From an uncultured Bacteroidales bacterium (lineage in GTDB: Bacteria; Bacteroidota; Bacteroidia; Bacteroidales; UBA932), in assembly GCA_944322575.1 (NCBI GenBank), contig CALUPK010000001.1, positions 109,319-173,318 on the forward strand: a stretch of 64,000 nucleotides of DNA, given 5' to 3'. The notes under the pieces are model-generated. The model saw only the letters and a program-made list of their open reading frames with translations, made no database searches and was not told the origin of the DNA. Position 1 is the stretch's first letter; each line of letters opens with the position of its first letter. Below are positions 18,789 through 27,753 of the stretch, piece after piece. The position numbers and the translations under genes were made by a program.

Positions 18789-20216
18789 ATGAAATTACCT
18801 GAACTGAAAGATAAGTTATTGTCCGACAGACTGTTTAAAGGCATTGTCTGCGGGGTCATAGGAACATTGGCTGTAGAGTTTTTAATCTTGTCGATAATCT
18901 TTGCGTTTAGAGCTCTGCCCGATGCGGCTGACAGAGAGCTCCGGAAAGAGGAGAAGCTGGAGCTCCGGCAGGAGCGCCGTATGGCGAGAGAGCAGAGGAA
19001 GGCGCTGCGTCATGAGCATGGTACGGAGACGGCAGATACCTGTGCGCAGGACACATTGTCGGCCGCAGAGGTCTATGAGTACAATATTCCTATCTCCCGG
19101 TTCAGAAAAGTGGAGGGAAATATCCGCAGGGGAGAGTTTTTCTCGACCCTCATGACCCGCCTCGGAGCTTCCCAGAACGATATCTACGCGCTTGACGCCA
19201 AGTCCAAAGGAGTATTCGACATGCGTCAGATCAAGGTGGGCTATCACTATCATGCCTATTATGCTCCCGGTGAACCTGATACCCTTGCCTATGTGGTGTA
19301 CGAGAAAGACAATTCTTCCTATGTCGTCTTTTCTCTCCTTGACTCCCTCTCTGTCAACGTGTATGAGAAGGATATCGCTGTCGAGACGGACTATGTGGAA
19401 GTAGAGATCGAATATTCGCTGTGGCAGGACATTATCGACTCGGGGGCGCCGGCCCTGCTGGCTGTCTCATTGGCCGATATCTATGCCTGGAGCATAGATT
19501 TCTTCGGCCTGCAGAAAGGGGACTCTTTCAAGGCGGTGTATGAGAAGACAGTCTGCGACGGGGAGATACTCAATGTGGAGAAAGTCCTGTATGCTGAATT
19601 CCGCCACGGCGGAGATGTCTACAGGTCATACTGGTTCGACAACGGCACCGGCAACTATTACTGGAACGAGAAGGGCGAGAGCATGCGCAAGGCCTTCCTC
19701 CGTGCTCCGTTGAGCTATACCAGGATAAGCTCGGGATTCACATACAGCCGGCGCCATCCTATTACCAGGAAGGTGCGTCCTCATACGGGAATAGATTACG
19801 CGGCCCCCTCCGGAACGGAGGTTATGAGCATAGGCGACGGAGTCGTGGTCTACAAGGGTTTTAAGACGGCAGAAGGCAATATGGTCAAGATCAAGCACAA
19901 TTCGGTCTATACTTCGGCCTACCTGCATCTGTCCCGTTATGCCAAGGGACTTAAAGTGGGGGACCGTGTGCGTCAAGGAGAGGTCATCGGCTATGTCGGC
20001 AGTACCGGGTACTCTACAGGGCCTCACTTGGACTTCCGTATCTGGAAGAACGGGACTCCGATAAATCCTCTGAAGATGGAGTCTCCTCCGGCAGAGCCTT
20101 TGGCAGAGGCCGACATGCCCGCCTTCAAGGAGAGTATGAAGGAGTCGGAGCGGGCCGCCGCACGCTCCCTTGCAAAGGAGGCAGTCCGGAAGACGGCCTC
20201 ACACCTGTACCGATAA
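18789..20216 (+). CDS. M23-family murein endopeptidase, membrane-anchored
   Basis: A 475-residue predicted peptidoglycan hydrolase of the LytM/M23 zinc family. It has a cytoplasmic N-terminus, one membrane helix (about residues 18-38), and a charged Arg/Glu-rich stretch likely to be a coiled coil (about 46-80). A middle region and a C-terminal M23 domain follow. The zinc ligands are visible as His332 and Asp336 in HTGIDYAAPSG and His413 in GPHLDFRIW, and His380 in YLHLSRY is the catalytic histidine. All key residues are present, so it should be an active enzyme and not an EnvC-type activator. It is transcribed divergently from the dcw operon. Confidence 0.9.
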   Translation: MKLPELKDKLLSDRLFKGIVCGVIGTLAVEFLILSIIFAFRALPDAADRELRKEEKLELRQERRMAREQRKALRHEHGTETADTCAQDTLSAAEVYEYNIPISRFRKVEGNIRRGEFFSTLMTRLGASQNDIYALDAKSKGVFDMRQIKVGYHYHAYYAPGEPDTLAYVVYEKDNSSYVVFSLLDSLSVNVYEKDIAVETDYVEVEIEYSLWQDIIDSGAPALLAVSLADIYAWSIDFFGLQKGDSFKAVYEKTVCDGEILNVEKVLYAEFRHGGDVYRSYWFDNGTGNYYWNEKGESMRKAFLRAPLSYTRISSGFTYSRRHPITRKVRPHTGIDYAAPSGTEVMSIGDGVVVYKGFKTAEGNMVKIKHNSVYTSAYLHLSRYAKGLKVGDRVRQGEVIGYVGSTGYSTGPHLDFRIWKNGTPINPLKMESPPAEPLAEADMPAFKESMKESERAAARSLAKEAVRKTASHLYR

Positions 20217-20251
20217 TTTTATCCAAGGAAATACTGCATTTAAAAATTTAT

Positions 20252-20259
20252 TATATTTG
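20252..20259 (+). promoter_or_regulatory. Putative efp -7 promoter box
   Basis: TATATTTG matches TAnnTTTG, 20 nt before the efp ATG, in an AT-rich gap after the M23 gene. Confidence 0.5.
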
Positions 20260-20279
20260 CACACAATTTTTCATGTTAT

Positions 20280-20846
20280 ATGGCAACAACAGCAGATTTT
20301 AAGAACGGACTGTATTTCAATTATGAAGGAAAACCAGTGTCCATAATCTGGTTTCAGCATGTAAAACCCGGAAAAGGCCCCGCTTTTGTGAAGACCAAGC
20401 TCCGTAACTTGGAGAACGGAAAGATCCTCGACAGGACATTCACGGCAGGTGAGAAGATAGAGCCCATCAGTGTCGAGAGAAGACCCTATACTTACCTCTA
20501 CAAGGATGATATGGGCTATAACTTCATGCACACTGAGACTTACGAGCAGGTAAGTATTCCTGAGGAGATGGTCGAGAACGCCGACCTCATGAAGGAAGGA
20601 CAGTATGTGGAGATGATGTTCCTCGCTGATGAGGAGAAATGTCTTACATGCGAGCTTCCCACTTATGTGGAACTTGAAGTCACATATACCGAGCCGGCCG
20701 TAAAAGGAGATACTGCATCGAGCAACGCGCTTAAGGCAGCAACATTGGAGACAGGTGCGGAGATTATGGTTCCCCTGTTCATCAATCAGGGAGACAAGAT
20801 CCGCGTCAATACTGTGGACCGCAGTTACGGTGAGCGTGTGAAGTAA
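20280..20846 (+). CDS. efp: Translation elongation factor P
   Basis: EF-P binds the ribosome and relieves stalling at polyproline. The 188-residue protein has the three-domain EF-P layout. The tip loop HVKPGKGPAFVKTK carries a lysine at position 32, the residue corresponding to the modified Lys34 of E. coli EF-P. No epmA or epmB gene is in the window, so how or whether the lysine is modified is unknown. The C-terminal segment GDKIRVNTVDRSYGERVK is typical. A strong hairpin terminator follows. Confidence 0.95.
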   Translation: MATTADFKNGLYFNYEGKPVSIIWFQHVKPGKGPAFVKTKLRNLENGKILDRTFTAGEKIEPISVERRPYTYLYKDDMGYNFMHTETYEQVSIPEEMVENADLMKEGQYVEMMFLADEEKCLTCELPTYVELEVTYTEPAVKGDTASSNALKAATLETGAEIMVPLFINQGDKIRVNTVDRSYGERVK

Positions 20847-20887
20847 AAGTTTTACTGAAACTAACCTAAGAAAAAGCTGTCAAGACA

Positions 20888-20923
20888 GGGACAGGCGGCA
20901 CGAGCTGCTCAGTCCCTTTTTTT
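20888..20923 (+). terminator. Intrinsic terminator of efp
   Basis: GGGAC (20888-20892) pairs with GTCCC (20912-20916). Inside is a second 5-bp stem GCGGC/GCTGC with an ACGA loop, and a run of T residues to 20923 follows. It overlaps the last codons of the convergent O-methyltransferase gene. Confidence 0.75.
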
Positions 20924-21517
20924 GTGTATCACGGCGAGGCCGTCCCGTACAGGAATTATGACTGGTTCTACTCTCGGGTCTCCCGCAACCGTGTGGTTGA
21001 AATCGAGGATGGCGCTTGTCTGCCTGTCGGCCGGAGGCGTGTCGAGGGCGGTCTTGCCGCTCCATAGGACATTGTCGGCAAGGATGTAGCCTCCCGGTCT
21101 TACTTTGTCGAAGACCAAGTCGTAGAACCGGTGGTAGAGGCGCTTGTCTGCGTCTATGTAGACTATGTCGTACGGCCCCGGCAAAGAAGGTATTACCTCG
21201 AGGGCATCAGCGTTGTATGCCGTTATCTGACCGGAGGCTCCGGCGATATCGAATGCGCGGGTGTAGATGTCCGTCATCTCATCGTCTTTCTCGATGGTGT
21301 CTATCCGGCCTCCGGCCTGCAGCCCTGCAGACAGGCACAGGGTAGCGTAGCCGGTGAAGGTGCCTATCTCAAGGACTGCGGACGGCCTCACCATCATGGA
21401 AAACGCCTGAAGGAACTCTCCCTGAATTCCGTCGGAGAGCATGCGGTAGGATTTGGTTCTCAGATGAGTCTCTCTTTCTATAAATGACAGAGCGGCCCGG
21501 AGCTTGGTGCGGTCCAT
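20909..21517 (-). CDS. SAM-dependent O-methyltransferase (COMT-like family)
   Basis: A 202-residue class I methyltransferase of the catechol-O-methyltransferase-like O-methyltransferase family 3. The SAM-binding motif VLEIGTFTGYATLCLS is near residues 49-64, followed by IDTIEKDDE and the metal/SAM motif YDIVYIDADKRLYHRFYD near 116-133. LADNVLWSGK near 147-156 is also a family hallmark. The natural substrate cannot be told from sequence. It is the last gene of a three-gene operon, 2 bp after the M16 peptidase gene. Confidence 0.9.
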   Translation of the reverse strand: MDRTKLRAALSFIERETHLRTKSYRMLSDGIQGEFLQAFSMMVRPSAVLEIGTFTGYATLCLSAGLQAGGRIDTIEKDDEMTDIYTRAFDIAGASGQITAYNADALEVIPSLPGPYDIVYIDADKRLYHRFYDLVFDKVRPGGYILADNVLWSGKTALDTPPADRQTSAILDFNHTVAGDPRVEPVIIPVRDGLAVIHKKRD

Positions 21518-21519
21518 GT

Positions 21520-22752
21520 CTATGTGTATATGAGGGTTGACAGTCCGGCCGGGTCAAATACTTCTGCGGCCGCACTGCGGATGTCTTCTGCGGTGACTTT
21601 CTCGATAAGCCTGGCGGTCTCGGCGTTGCTGATGACCCTGCCGTATGTCATAAGGCTCTTGCCCATAGCCAATACCTGTGCCTCGCCGTTGTCGGAGGCT
21701 ATGGCCATCTGTCCGAGCAGCTGTTTCTTGGCCCAGCTGAGGGTTCTGGTGGAGAGCTGCTCCTCCCGTAGGGAGGCGAGGACTTTGTCCGTGAGGCTCA
21801 GGCATCGGTTCAGATTGCTTTTTTCGCAGCCGAAATAGATAGTGGTGATTCCGGCGTCGGAGTACAGCCCGTATGAGGCATCTACGCTGTAGACCAGTCC
21901 GTAGCGTTCCCGGAGCAGGAGATTGAGCATAGAGTTGGCCACTGGGCCGCCGAGTATGTTTACTAAAAGGCTCAGTGCTGTGCGTCTACTGTCGTATGCG
22001 GCGTAGGCCCTGGCGCCTATGATGCAGTGGGCCTGGTGGTTGTGCCGCGCTGCAGTGCGTTGGAACCGGGGGACTGCCGGCAGTAGTGGTGGAACCTCCG
22101 CTTTGATATTGTCCCCGGATTCTTCTCCACAGAGCTCTAAAACCGGAGACGGGTCAGTAGAGTAAACCGACAGCGCTTTTTGAACCATCCCGAATACCTT
22201 TTTCTCCTCCATGTCCGCAACTGCCGTGAAATACATCCTGTCCTGCCTGAACATGGCCCGGTAGTATCCTTCCACTATGTTGCGGTCTGCCTTGCGCAGA
22301 TATTTCGCCTTTCCGAGAACCGGCATGGACAGAGGGGTGCCTTCGAACATGAGCTCCTCGAAGTCATCGTAGATCTGCTCTGACGGAGAGTCCTTGTATG
22401 TATTGATCTCCTCCAGTACTACGCCCCTTTCTTTCTCGATCTCCTTCTCGGGGAAAGTACACCTGAACGCTATGTCCATGAGCAGGTCTACTGCCCTGCG
22501 GAGATCCTCCTTGAGAACGGTCGCATGGATGACGGTCTCTTCCTTGGTGGTGTAGGCGTTCAGTTCTCCTCCGAGCTTTTCGATGTAGGAGTTGACTGTA
22601 TTTGCACTTCTGGTCTCTGTTCCCTTGAACAGCAGATGCTCGGTGAAGTGCGCCAGACCGCCCTTGCCGGCATCCTCATAGCGGGTGCCGGTCTTTATAT
22701 GGATGGCGCAGTAGGCTACAGGGGAAAGGCTTCGCTTGAAGGCAAATTTCAT
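21520..22752 (-). CDS. M16-family zinc peptidase
   Basis: A 410-residue pitrilysin/insulinase-type peptidase. The inverted zinc motif HxxEH is present as His35-x2-Glu38-His39 in HFTEHLLFKG, and the distal glutamate lies in KERGVVLEEI near residues 108-117, so the active half is intact. It has two M16 lobes, the second with the LNLLLRERYGLVYSVDA segment near 283-299. No signal peptide is visible, which suggests a cytoplasmic protein. It overlaps the upstream unknown gene by 4 bp. Confidence 0.92.
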   Translation of the reverse strand: MKFAFKRSLSPVAYCAIHIKTGTRYEDAGKGGLAHFTEHLLFKGTETRSANTVNSYIEKLGGELNAYTTKEETVIHATVLKEDLRRAVDLLMDIAFRCTFPEKEIEKERGVVLEEINTYKDSPSEQIYDDFEELMFEGTPLSMPVLGKAKYLRKADRNIVEGYYRAMFRQDRMYFTAVADMEEKKVFGMVQKALSVYSTDPSPVLELCGEESGDNIKAEVPPLLPAVPRFQRTAARHNHQAHCIIGARAYAAYDSRRTALSLLVNILGGPVANSMLNLLLRERYGLVYSVDASYGLYSDAGITTIYFGCEKSNLNRCLSLTDKVLASLREEQLSTRTLSWAKKQLLGQMAIASDNGEAQVLAMGKSLMTYGRVISNAETARLIEKVTAEDIRSAAAEVFDPAGLSTLIYT

Positions 22753-23690
22753 TTCTCTTTTTGCTTGACAACGAAGGCGTTGAGCGCAAATTCTGGAGTT
22801 ATGAGCTTGGATATGCGCTTGAGGTCGGATTTCAGGAAGCCAGGTCCGTTCTTGGGAGTGAGCCTGTGCTTGCGGAAGTAGTAAAGCTCATAAGTGTCCG
22901 CACTTATTATCATCTTGTAGCAGAATGCCCTCCTCGATATTTCTTCCGGAGCGACGACAAGTGATACAAGGGTGGAGGGAGCCGCGCTCTCCATGGCTGC
23001 GTCTATTTCATCCTGAGTTACCTGAGAGGCTCTGCCGCGGAACATCTTCTCAAACTCCTGCATCGCCGGCTCGTATGCTAAGTCACCTTTGCGGAAAAGT
23101 ACCCGGGTGTTTCTGGTCTTCTCCGGTGTCCCGAGGTAGACAGCGCCCTTCTTTGAGGGATAGATACGTCCGTCTACTATTTTCTGGATATAGTTCTGTA
23201 TGATATTCATGTAGGCCGGCAGGTAGGAATAGATGCGGTCGCTGTTGTCGTTCTCGGGGAAGAGGGGCAGGGCAATAAGCTCGGGCATTGCGGAAATATT
23301 GTCGCCCTCAGCCTTCCCGTTGCCTTTGAGGAAGCATACAAACTCCATTACGGGATCGCTCTCGCTGCGGTGCATCTTGTCGATGCGCATGAGAAAATAG
23401 TAGTTGGTGTCTGACTTGATGCGGTCGAATTCCTCGTAGCTGCAGAATTCGAAAGGAGAGATGTTCCAGCTCTGTTCCACGGCGTCTTTGAAGATGAGGT
23501 CGGTCATGGAGTTGTCGGAAGCGATGACGACTTTGGTCATTCTGGCAGGGATGTCTCTGTAGTATTCTCTGCCTGAGTCTACTTTCTGCTCCTCGAACTG
23601 TTTTATCTCCATGTCTACGCGGTTGTTGTCCTGGGCGGCCATGGTAAAGGCCGCGGTCAGTGCCGTCAGGACTGCAATTGTCTTTTTCAT
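22749..23690 (-). CDS. Secreted protein of unknown function
   Basis: A 313-residue protein with a clear N-terminal signal peptide (MKKTIAVLTALTAAFTMAAQ) and no further membrane helix, so it should be periplasmic or surface-exposed. The rest is a mixed alpha/beta sequence with no motif I recognise. It is the first gene of an operon with the M16 peptidase and the O-methyltransferase. The -7 box TAATTTTG lies 23 nt upstream. I regard it as a Bacteroidales conserved hypothetical on the basis of context only. Confidence 0.75.
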   Translation of the reverse strand: MKKTIAVLTALTAAFTMAAQDNNRVDMEIKQFEEQKVDSGREYYRDIPARMTKVVIASDNSMTDLIFKDAVEQSWNISPFEFCSYEEFDRIKSDTNYYFLMRIDKMHRSESDPVMEFVCFLKGNGKAEGDNISAMPELIALPLFPENDNSDRIYSYLPAYMNIIQNYIQKIVDGRIYPSKKGAVYLGTPEKTRNTRVLFRKGDLAYEPAMQEFEKMFRGRASQVTQDEIDAAMESAAPSTLVSLVVAPEEISRRAFCYKMIISADTYELYYFRKHRLTPKNGPGFLKSDLKRISKLITPEFALNAFVVKQKEK

Positions 23691-23713
23691 TTCGGACTCG
23701 AATTAAATTTCTG

Positions 23714-23721
23714 CAAAATTA
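23714..23721 (-). promoter_or_regulatory. Putative -7 box for the secreted-protein/M16 operon
   Basis: The minus strand reads TAATTTTG, 23 nt before the ATG at 23690, divergent from the cmk promoter 12 bp away. Confidence 0.5.
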
Positions 23722-23733
23722 GATAAATATGTT

Positions 23734-23741
23734 TACATTTG
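23734..23741 (+). promoter_or_regulatory. Putative cmk -7 box, leaderless layout
   Basis: TACATTTG sits exactly 4 nt before the cmk ATG at 23746, the same spacing as at 18777 and 60401. Confidence 0.45.
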
Positions 23742-23745
23742 TACT

Positions 23746-24456
23746 ATGACATCACCTATCATAATAGCCATCGACGGTCACTCTTCCACGGGCAAGAGCA
23801 CATTCGCCAAAGCTATAGCGAAAGAGTTGGGCTATATCTACATAGATACAGGAGCCATGTACAGGGCTGTAGCCCTGCTTGCCGTCAGACACGGGTTTGT
23901 CTCCAAAAATAATACCATAGACGCGGACAGTCTTGGAAAAACTCTTTCCCTCAACCCTCAGCCGGATATCTCGTTCCGTACTTCCGGGGACGGAGGGGCC
24001 AGTGAGACGTGGCTGAACGGGGAGAATGTGGAGCAGCAGATCAGGACGATAGAGATATCTAAAGTGGTCAGCCATATAGCTGCGCTGCCTGTGGTCCGCG
24101 AATATGTGGACCGCCGTCTGAGGGAGATAGGTTCCCGCAGAGGAGTGGTCATGGACGGACGTGATATCGGTACGGCTGTGTTCCCGGACGCTGAGCTGAA
24201 GATATTTATGACGGCAAGTCCGGAGGTCCGGGCACGGCGCAGGTATGAGGAGATGCGCTCCAAAGGTCAGGATACCCCGTATGAGGAGGTTCTGAACAAT
24301 ATCAGGGAACGGGACTATATCGACGAGCACCGGCAGACGGCTCCTCTGACCAAGGCTGATGACGCAGTCCTGTTAGACAACAGTGACATGACGGTCGGGG
24401 AACAGGTGCTGTGGTTTAAGGATTTATTGAAACGGAGGCATCTATGCGGATATTGA
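23746..24456 (+). CDS. cmk: Cytidylate kinase
   Basis: Cmk phosphorylates CMP and dCMP with ATP. The 236-residue protein has the P-loop GHSSTGKS at residues 11-18, the YIDTGAMYRAVAL segment near 33-45, and the long NMP-binding insert. The MDGRDIGTAVFPDAELKIFMTASPEVRARRR region follows (its parts near 136-165). Length fits the bacterial enzyme. It overlaps ispH by 13 bp, and the pair is likely translated together. Confidence 0.95.
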   Translation: MTSPIIIAIDGHSSTGKSTFAKAIAKELGYIYIDTGAMYRAVALLAVRHGFVSKNNTIDADSLGKTLSLNPQPDISFRTSGDGGASETWLNGENVEQQIRTIEISKVVSHIAALPVVREYVDRRLREIGSRRGVVMDGRDIGTAVFPDAELKIFMTASPEVRARRRYEEMRSKGQDTPYEEVLNNIRERDYIDEHRQTAPLTKADDAVLLDNSDMTVGEQVLWFKDLLKRRHLCGY

Positions 24457-25301
24457 TAGACTCGGGCTCGGGCTGCTGCAACGGGGTAGGCCGGGCCATT
24501 TCCACAGCAGAGAGTTATCTCGCTGATCATTCAGAGCTCTTCTCTCTCGGAGCTATAGTTCACAATGATGCGGAGATTCAGCGTCTGGCAGCTCTCGGTC
24601 TCCGTACAGTCGGATATGCGGATCTGCCGGGTCTCCGCGGCTCCACTGTCCTGATCAGGGCTCACGGTGAGCCGCCCTCCACTTATGAGCTGGCTAAAGA
24701 GGCGGGGGTCTCCCTGATAGACTGTACTTGTCCAGTAGTTCTCGCCCTCCAGCGCAAGATAGCGGCAAAATATGCGGAACTGTCCCCTGTAGGAGGTACT
24801 GTCCTGATTTTCGGCAAGCGTGGGCATGCTGAGGTCAACGGTCTGGTAGGTCAGACTGAGGGACATGCCGTCGTGGTGGAGAGCATGGCCGATCTTGAGG
24901 AAAAGCTCTCGTCCGGAGCCATCAGTCCGGCTCATCCGCTGGCTCTCTTCTCGCAGACAACCAAGGACCCCGAGGAGTTTGCCGCGCTGGCAGCCAAGCT
25001 GCGGAAAGATAATCCAGACGTAGAGGTGTTCGATACCATCTGCCGGCATGTGTCGTCACGTCACCGTGCCCTGCGGGAGTTTGCCGCAACATGTACTGTG
25101 GTAGTGTTCGTATGCGGCCGCGAAAGCTCCAACGGCAAAGTCCTCTTCGAGCTCTGTCGTTCGGTCAATCCTCGTTCCTATAAAATCGAGAGTGCGGACG
25201 AGCTTCCTGCAGGAATCTTCCGTCCGGACGATATCGTCGGTATATGCGGGGCTACTTCTACGACCCGCTGGCAGCTTGAGAAGGTGGCGGCCTCTATCTA
25301 A
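24444..25301 (+). CDS. ispH: 4-hydroxy-3-methylbut-2-enyl diphosphate reductase
   Basis: IspH (LytB) is the last enzyme of the non-mevalonate isoprenoid pathway and makes IPP and DMAPP through a [4Fe-4S] cluster. The 285-residue protein has the three cluster cysteines in GCCNGVGRA (Cys12), DCTCPVV and DTICRHVSSR. The substrate-binding segments AIVHND, IRAHGE, GHAEVNGLVGQ, FSQTTKDP and the ESSNGKVLF serine-asparagine motif are also present. The first motif differs from the common GFCFGV and the third from the usual CxATxxRQ, so it is a divergent member, but all key residue types are kept. Confidence 0.92.
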   Translation: MRILIDSGSGCCNGVGRAISTAESYLADHSELFSLGAIVHNDAEIQRLAALGLRTVGYADLPGLRGSTVLIRAHGEPPSTYELAKEAGVSLIDCTCPVVLALQRKIAAKYAELSPVGGTVLIFGKRGHAEVNGLVGQTEGHAVVVESMADLEEKLSSGAISPAHPLALFSQTTKDPEEFAALAAKLRKDNPDVEVFDTICRHVSSRHRALREFAATCTVVVFVCGRESSNGKVLFELCRSVNPRSYKIESADELPAGIFRPDDIVGICGATSTTRWQLEKVAASI

Positions 25302-26044
25302 TCACGCGGTCTCAGCACAGCCTTGCGCAGCTCAAAGTTCTGGCCGAGGTATTTCTTGCGGACTTCCGGATTGGAGGCGAGATCCTCGGCCGTACCGCTC
25401 TCGAGGATACTTCCCTCGTAGAGGAGATAGGCGCGGTCGGTGATGGCCAGGGTCTCGTGGACGTTGTGGTCGGTGATTATGATGCCGATATTCTTGGTCT
25501 TGAGTTTTGCTATGATGTGCTGGATATCCTCTACCGCTATGGGGTCGACGCCGGCGAACGGTTCGTCAAGCAGGATAAACTTCGGGTCGATGGCCAGTGC
25601 GCGGGCTATTTCGCAGCGGCGTCTCTCACCTCCGGACAGCTGGATTCCGTAGCTCTTGCGTACCTTTGCGAGTCCGAACTCGTCGATGAGGGACTCTAAG
25701 CGCTCGCGTCTTTCCTTTTTGGAGAACTTAGAGAACTCCATTACGGACATGATATTGTTCTCGACGGACATCTTGCGGAAGACAGAGGCCTCCTGTGCCA
25801 GATACCCCAATCCTTTCTGGGCGCGGCGGTACATCGGAAGGTCGGTTATCTCCTCGTCGTCAAGGAAGATGTGTCCGTCGTTGGGCTTGATAAGGCCTGT
25901 TATCATGTAGAAACTGGTAGTCTTTCCAGCACCGTTGGGACCGAGCAGACCCACGATTTCGCCTTGTTCGACGTTGATGGACACGCCTTTGACGACCGTA
26001 CGGGTTCCGTATTTCTTTACTAAGTTCTCGCTGTATAGTTTCAT
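25298..26044 (-). CDS. lptB: Lipopolysaccharide export ATPase LptB
   Basis: LptB is the ATPase of the LptB2FG transporter that extracts lipopolysaccharide from the inner membrane. The 248-residue ABC protein has Walker A GPNGAGKTT at residues 35-43, the YLAQEASVFRKMSVENNI segment near 86-103 that is typical of LptB, the signature LSGGERRR, and Walker B FILLDEPFAGVDP. It lies 17 bp after dnaX. Its stop overlaps that of the convergent ispH by 4 bp (the shared bases are CTAA). Confidence 0.93.
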   Translation of the reverse strand: MKLYSENLVKKYGTRTVVKGVSINVEQGEIVGLLGPNGAGKTTSFYMITGLIKPNDGHIFLDDEEITDLPMYRRAQKGLGYLAQEASVFRKMSVENNIMSVMEFSKFSKKERRERLESLIDEFGLAKVRKSYGIQLSGGERRRCEIARALAIDPKFILLDEPFAGVDPIAVEDIQHIIAKLKTKNIGIIITDHNVHETLAITDRAYLLYEGSILESGTAEDLASNPEVRKKYLGQNFELRKAVLRPRD

Positions 26045-26061
26045 TGTCGGAAGTATTCTGA

Positions 26062-27738
26062 TTATTTTACGTCCAGTCCGAGGTCCTTGACCATCTCGCC
26101 TAATTCAGGCTGCTTGGATACTAAGAACTTGGCTTTGTCCTCCGGCATATAGGGCACGGAGGTTTTCTGTCCGCCTGCGGATTCGTATATCTGGACTTCT
26201 ATTTTTATCTTGCTGTTGTGCAGTGCTTTCCGTAATGCCGCTTCCATTCTTGACAGGGCTTTCTCCTTTATCCATTCCTGTTGGGCACTGTTGCTCACAA
26301 AGAAGGTCAATACGGCTGTATCAATATCTATGCCGGGACTATGGTGAAGCATCGCTGTGGCAAGTGAGCTGCGGCCGGATGTTCTCTCGCCCTCTGCCAA
26401 TGTCTGCCATGCGTTCATCATTGATTCAAATGTCAGGGGCTCGTCTGTCAGGGCGGCGGTGTCACCTGCGGCACCGGAGGCTTCCTGTTTTTCTGCCTTG
26501 GAGATGAGGCTCTTGAGGGATAGTCCTGGGAGCTTGGCGGGAGATTGCTGCGGCTGCGGTTGCGGCTGCGGTTGCGGCTGCGGCTGTGGCTGTGGCTGCG
26601 GCTGAGTTTGGGAGGGCTTAACCGGCTGTGGAGCCTGTTCGGGTGCAGCGGCTTTCTCGGCCAGACGCATGAGGGCAAACTCGATGAGCAGCCGCTGGTT
26701 GCCGCACTGACGGTAGGACGCCTCGCATGACATTGTAATATTGAGCGATGAGAAAATGAACTGGACTGAGCACCGGTCCGCCTGTTCCCGGTACCGCTCA
26801 ATGAGGGATGGAGGCAGCGACAGCAGTGCTGACCCATTGGAACTCTTGCATACCAGCAGGTCCCGGAGGTGGGAGCTCAGGCCCGATACGAAGTAGAGGG
26901 CATTGAACCCCTTGGAAAGGATTTCGTCGAAGAGCAGGAGGGAGGAGGTGTAGTCCCCCGAGAGAGAGTTGTCGATTATTTTGAAATAATATTCGTAGTC
27001 CAGCACGTTGAGGTCGCGGATGACGTCCTCGTAGCGGACTTCCTTCCCGCAGAAGGCCACTATCTGGTCAAATATCGTGAGGGCGTCCCTCATGGCCCCG
27101 TCGGCCTTGACGGCGATGACGTGCAGGCTCTCGCTGTCTATGGTGATGCCCTCCTTGGAGGCTATGTCCGTGAGGTTGCGCACGATGTCGGGGACGCTGA
27201 TGCGGTTGAAGTCGAAGGTCTGGCAGCGGGAGAGGATGGTCGGCAGTATCTTGTGCTTCTCGGTGGTGGCCAGGATGAAGATGGCGTGGGCGGGCGGTTC
27301 CTCGAGGGTCTTGAGGAAGGCGTTGAAGGCCGCGGACGAGAGCATGTGCACCTCGTCGATGATGTAGACGCTGTACTTGCCGACCTGGGGCGGGATGCGG
27401 ACCATGTCGGTGAGGTTGCGGATGTCGTCCACGGAGTTGTTGGAGGCCGCGTCGAGTTCATGGATGCAGTAGGAGCGGCCCTCGGCGAAGGACAGACAGG
27501 ACTCGCACTTGCCGCAGGGCTCCATGTCGGGGCCGGGGTTGAGGCAGTTGATGGACTTGGCGAAAATCCTGGCTGTGGTGGTCTTGCCCACTCCGCGAGG
27601 TCCGCAGAAGAGGTAGGCGTGGGCGAGCTGTCCCCTGATGATGGAGTTCTTGAGGGTCCTGGCGATGTTTTCCTGGCCGATGAGTGACTCGAAAGTGTCG
27701 GGCCTGTATTTCCTGGCTGATACTATAAACTGTTCCAT
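26062..27738 (-). CDS. dnaX: DNA polymerase III subunit gamma/tau
   Basis: DnaX is the clamp-loader ATPase. With the start at 27738 (MEQFIVSARKYRP) the protein is 558 residues. It has Walker A GPRGVGKT at 46-53, zinc cysteines Cys65, Cys75, Cys78 and Cys81, the DEVHMLS Walker B and the TTEKHKILPTILSRCQ sensor segment. A Gln-Pro repeat (about 20 residues) forms the linker to the C-terminal tau-like domain. I saw no slippery heptamer with a nearby hairpin, so a programmed frameshift is not indicated. The in-frame ATG at 27825 is rejected because it lies beyond a good promoter box. Confidence 0.95.
   Translation of the reverse strand: MEQFIVSARKYRPDTFESLIGQENIARTLKNSIIRGQLAHAYLFCGPRGVGKTTTARIFAKSINCLNPGPDMEPCGKCESCLSFAEGRSYCIHELDAASNNSVDDIRNLTDMVRIPPQVGKYSVYIIDEVHMLSSAAFNAFLKTLEEPPAHAIFILATTEKHKILPTILSRCQTFDFNRISVPDIVRNLTDIASKEGITIDSESLHVIAVKADGAMRDALTIFDQIVAFCGKEVRYEDVIRDLNVLDYEYYFKIIDNSLSGDYTSSLLLFDEILSKGFNALYFVSGLSSHLRDLLVCKSSNGSALLSLPPSLIERYREQADRCSVQFIFSSLNITMSCEASYRQCGNQRLLIEFALMRLAEKAAAPEQAPQPVKPSQTQPQPQPQPQPQPQPQPQPQQSPAKLPGLSLKSLISKAEKQEASGAAGDTAALTDEPLTFESMMNAWQTLAEGERTSGRSSLATAMLHHSPGIDIDTAVLTFFVSNSAQQEWIKEKALSRMEAALRKALHNSKIKIEVQIYESAGGQKTSVPYMPEDKAKFLVSKQPELGEMVKDLGLDVK
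26545..26607. repeat. Gln-Pro coding microsatellite in dnaX
   Basis: About ten tandem 6-bp units of the type CTGCGG/TTGCGG/CTGTGG (plus strand) encode alternating Gln-Pro in the linker of DnaX. Such hexamers keep the frame when they gain or lose units, so length may vary between strains. Confidence 0.8.
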
Positions 27739-27753
27739 AACTCGAATAACTGC

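Noticed and set aside
26357-26605. Plus-strand frame ending in a Gly-Cys repeat
   Set aside because: The repeat is the antisense reading of the Gln-Pro tract of dnaX, not a real cysteine-rich peptide.
26062-27738. Possible programmed frameshift in dnaX
   Set aside because: I looked for an A-rich slippery heptamer followed by a hairpin on the coding strand at the gamma/tau boundary and saw none.
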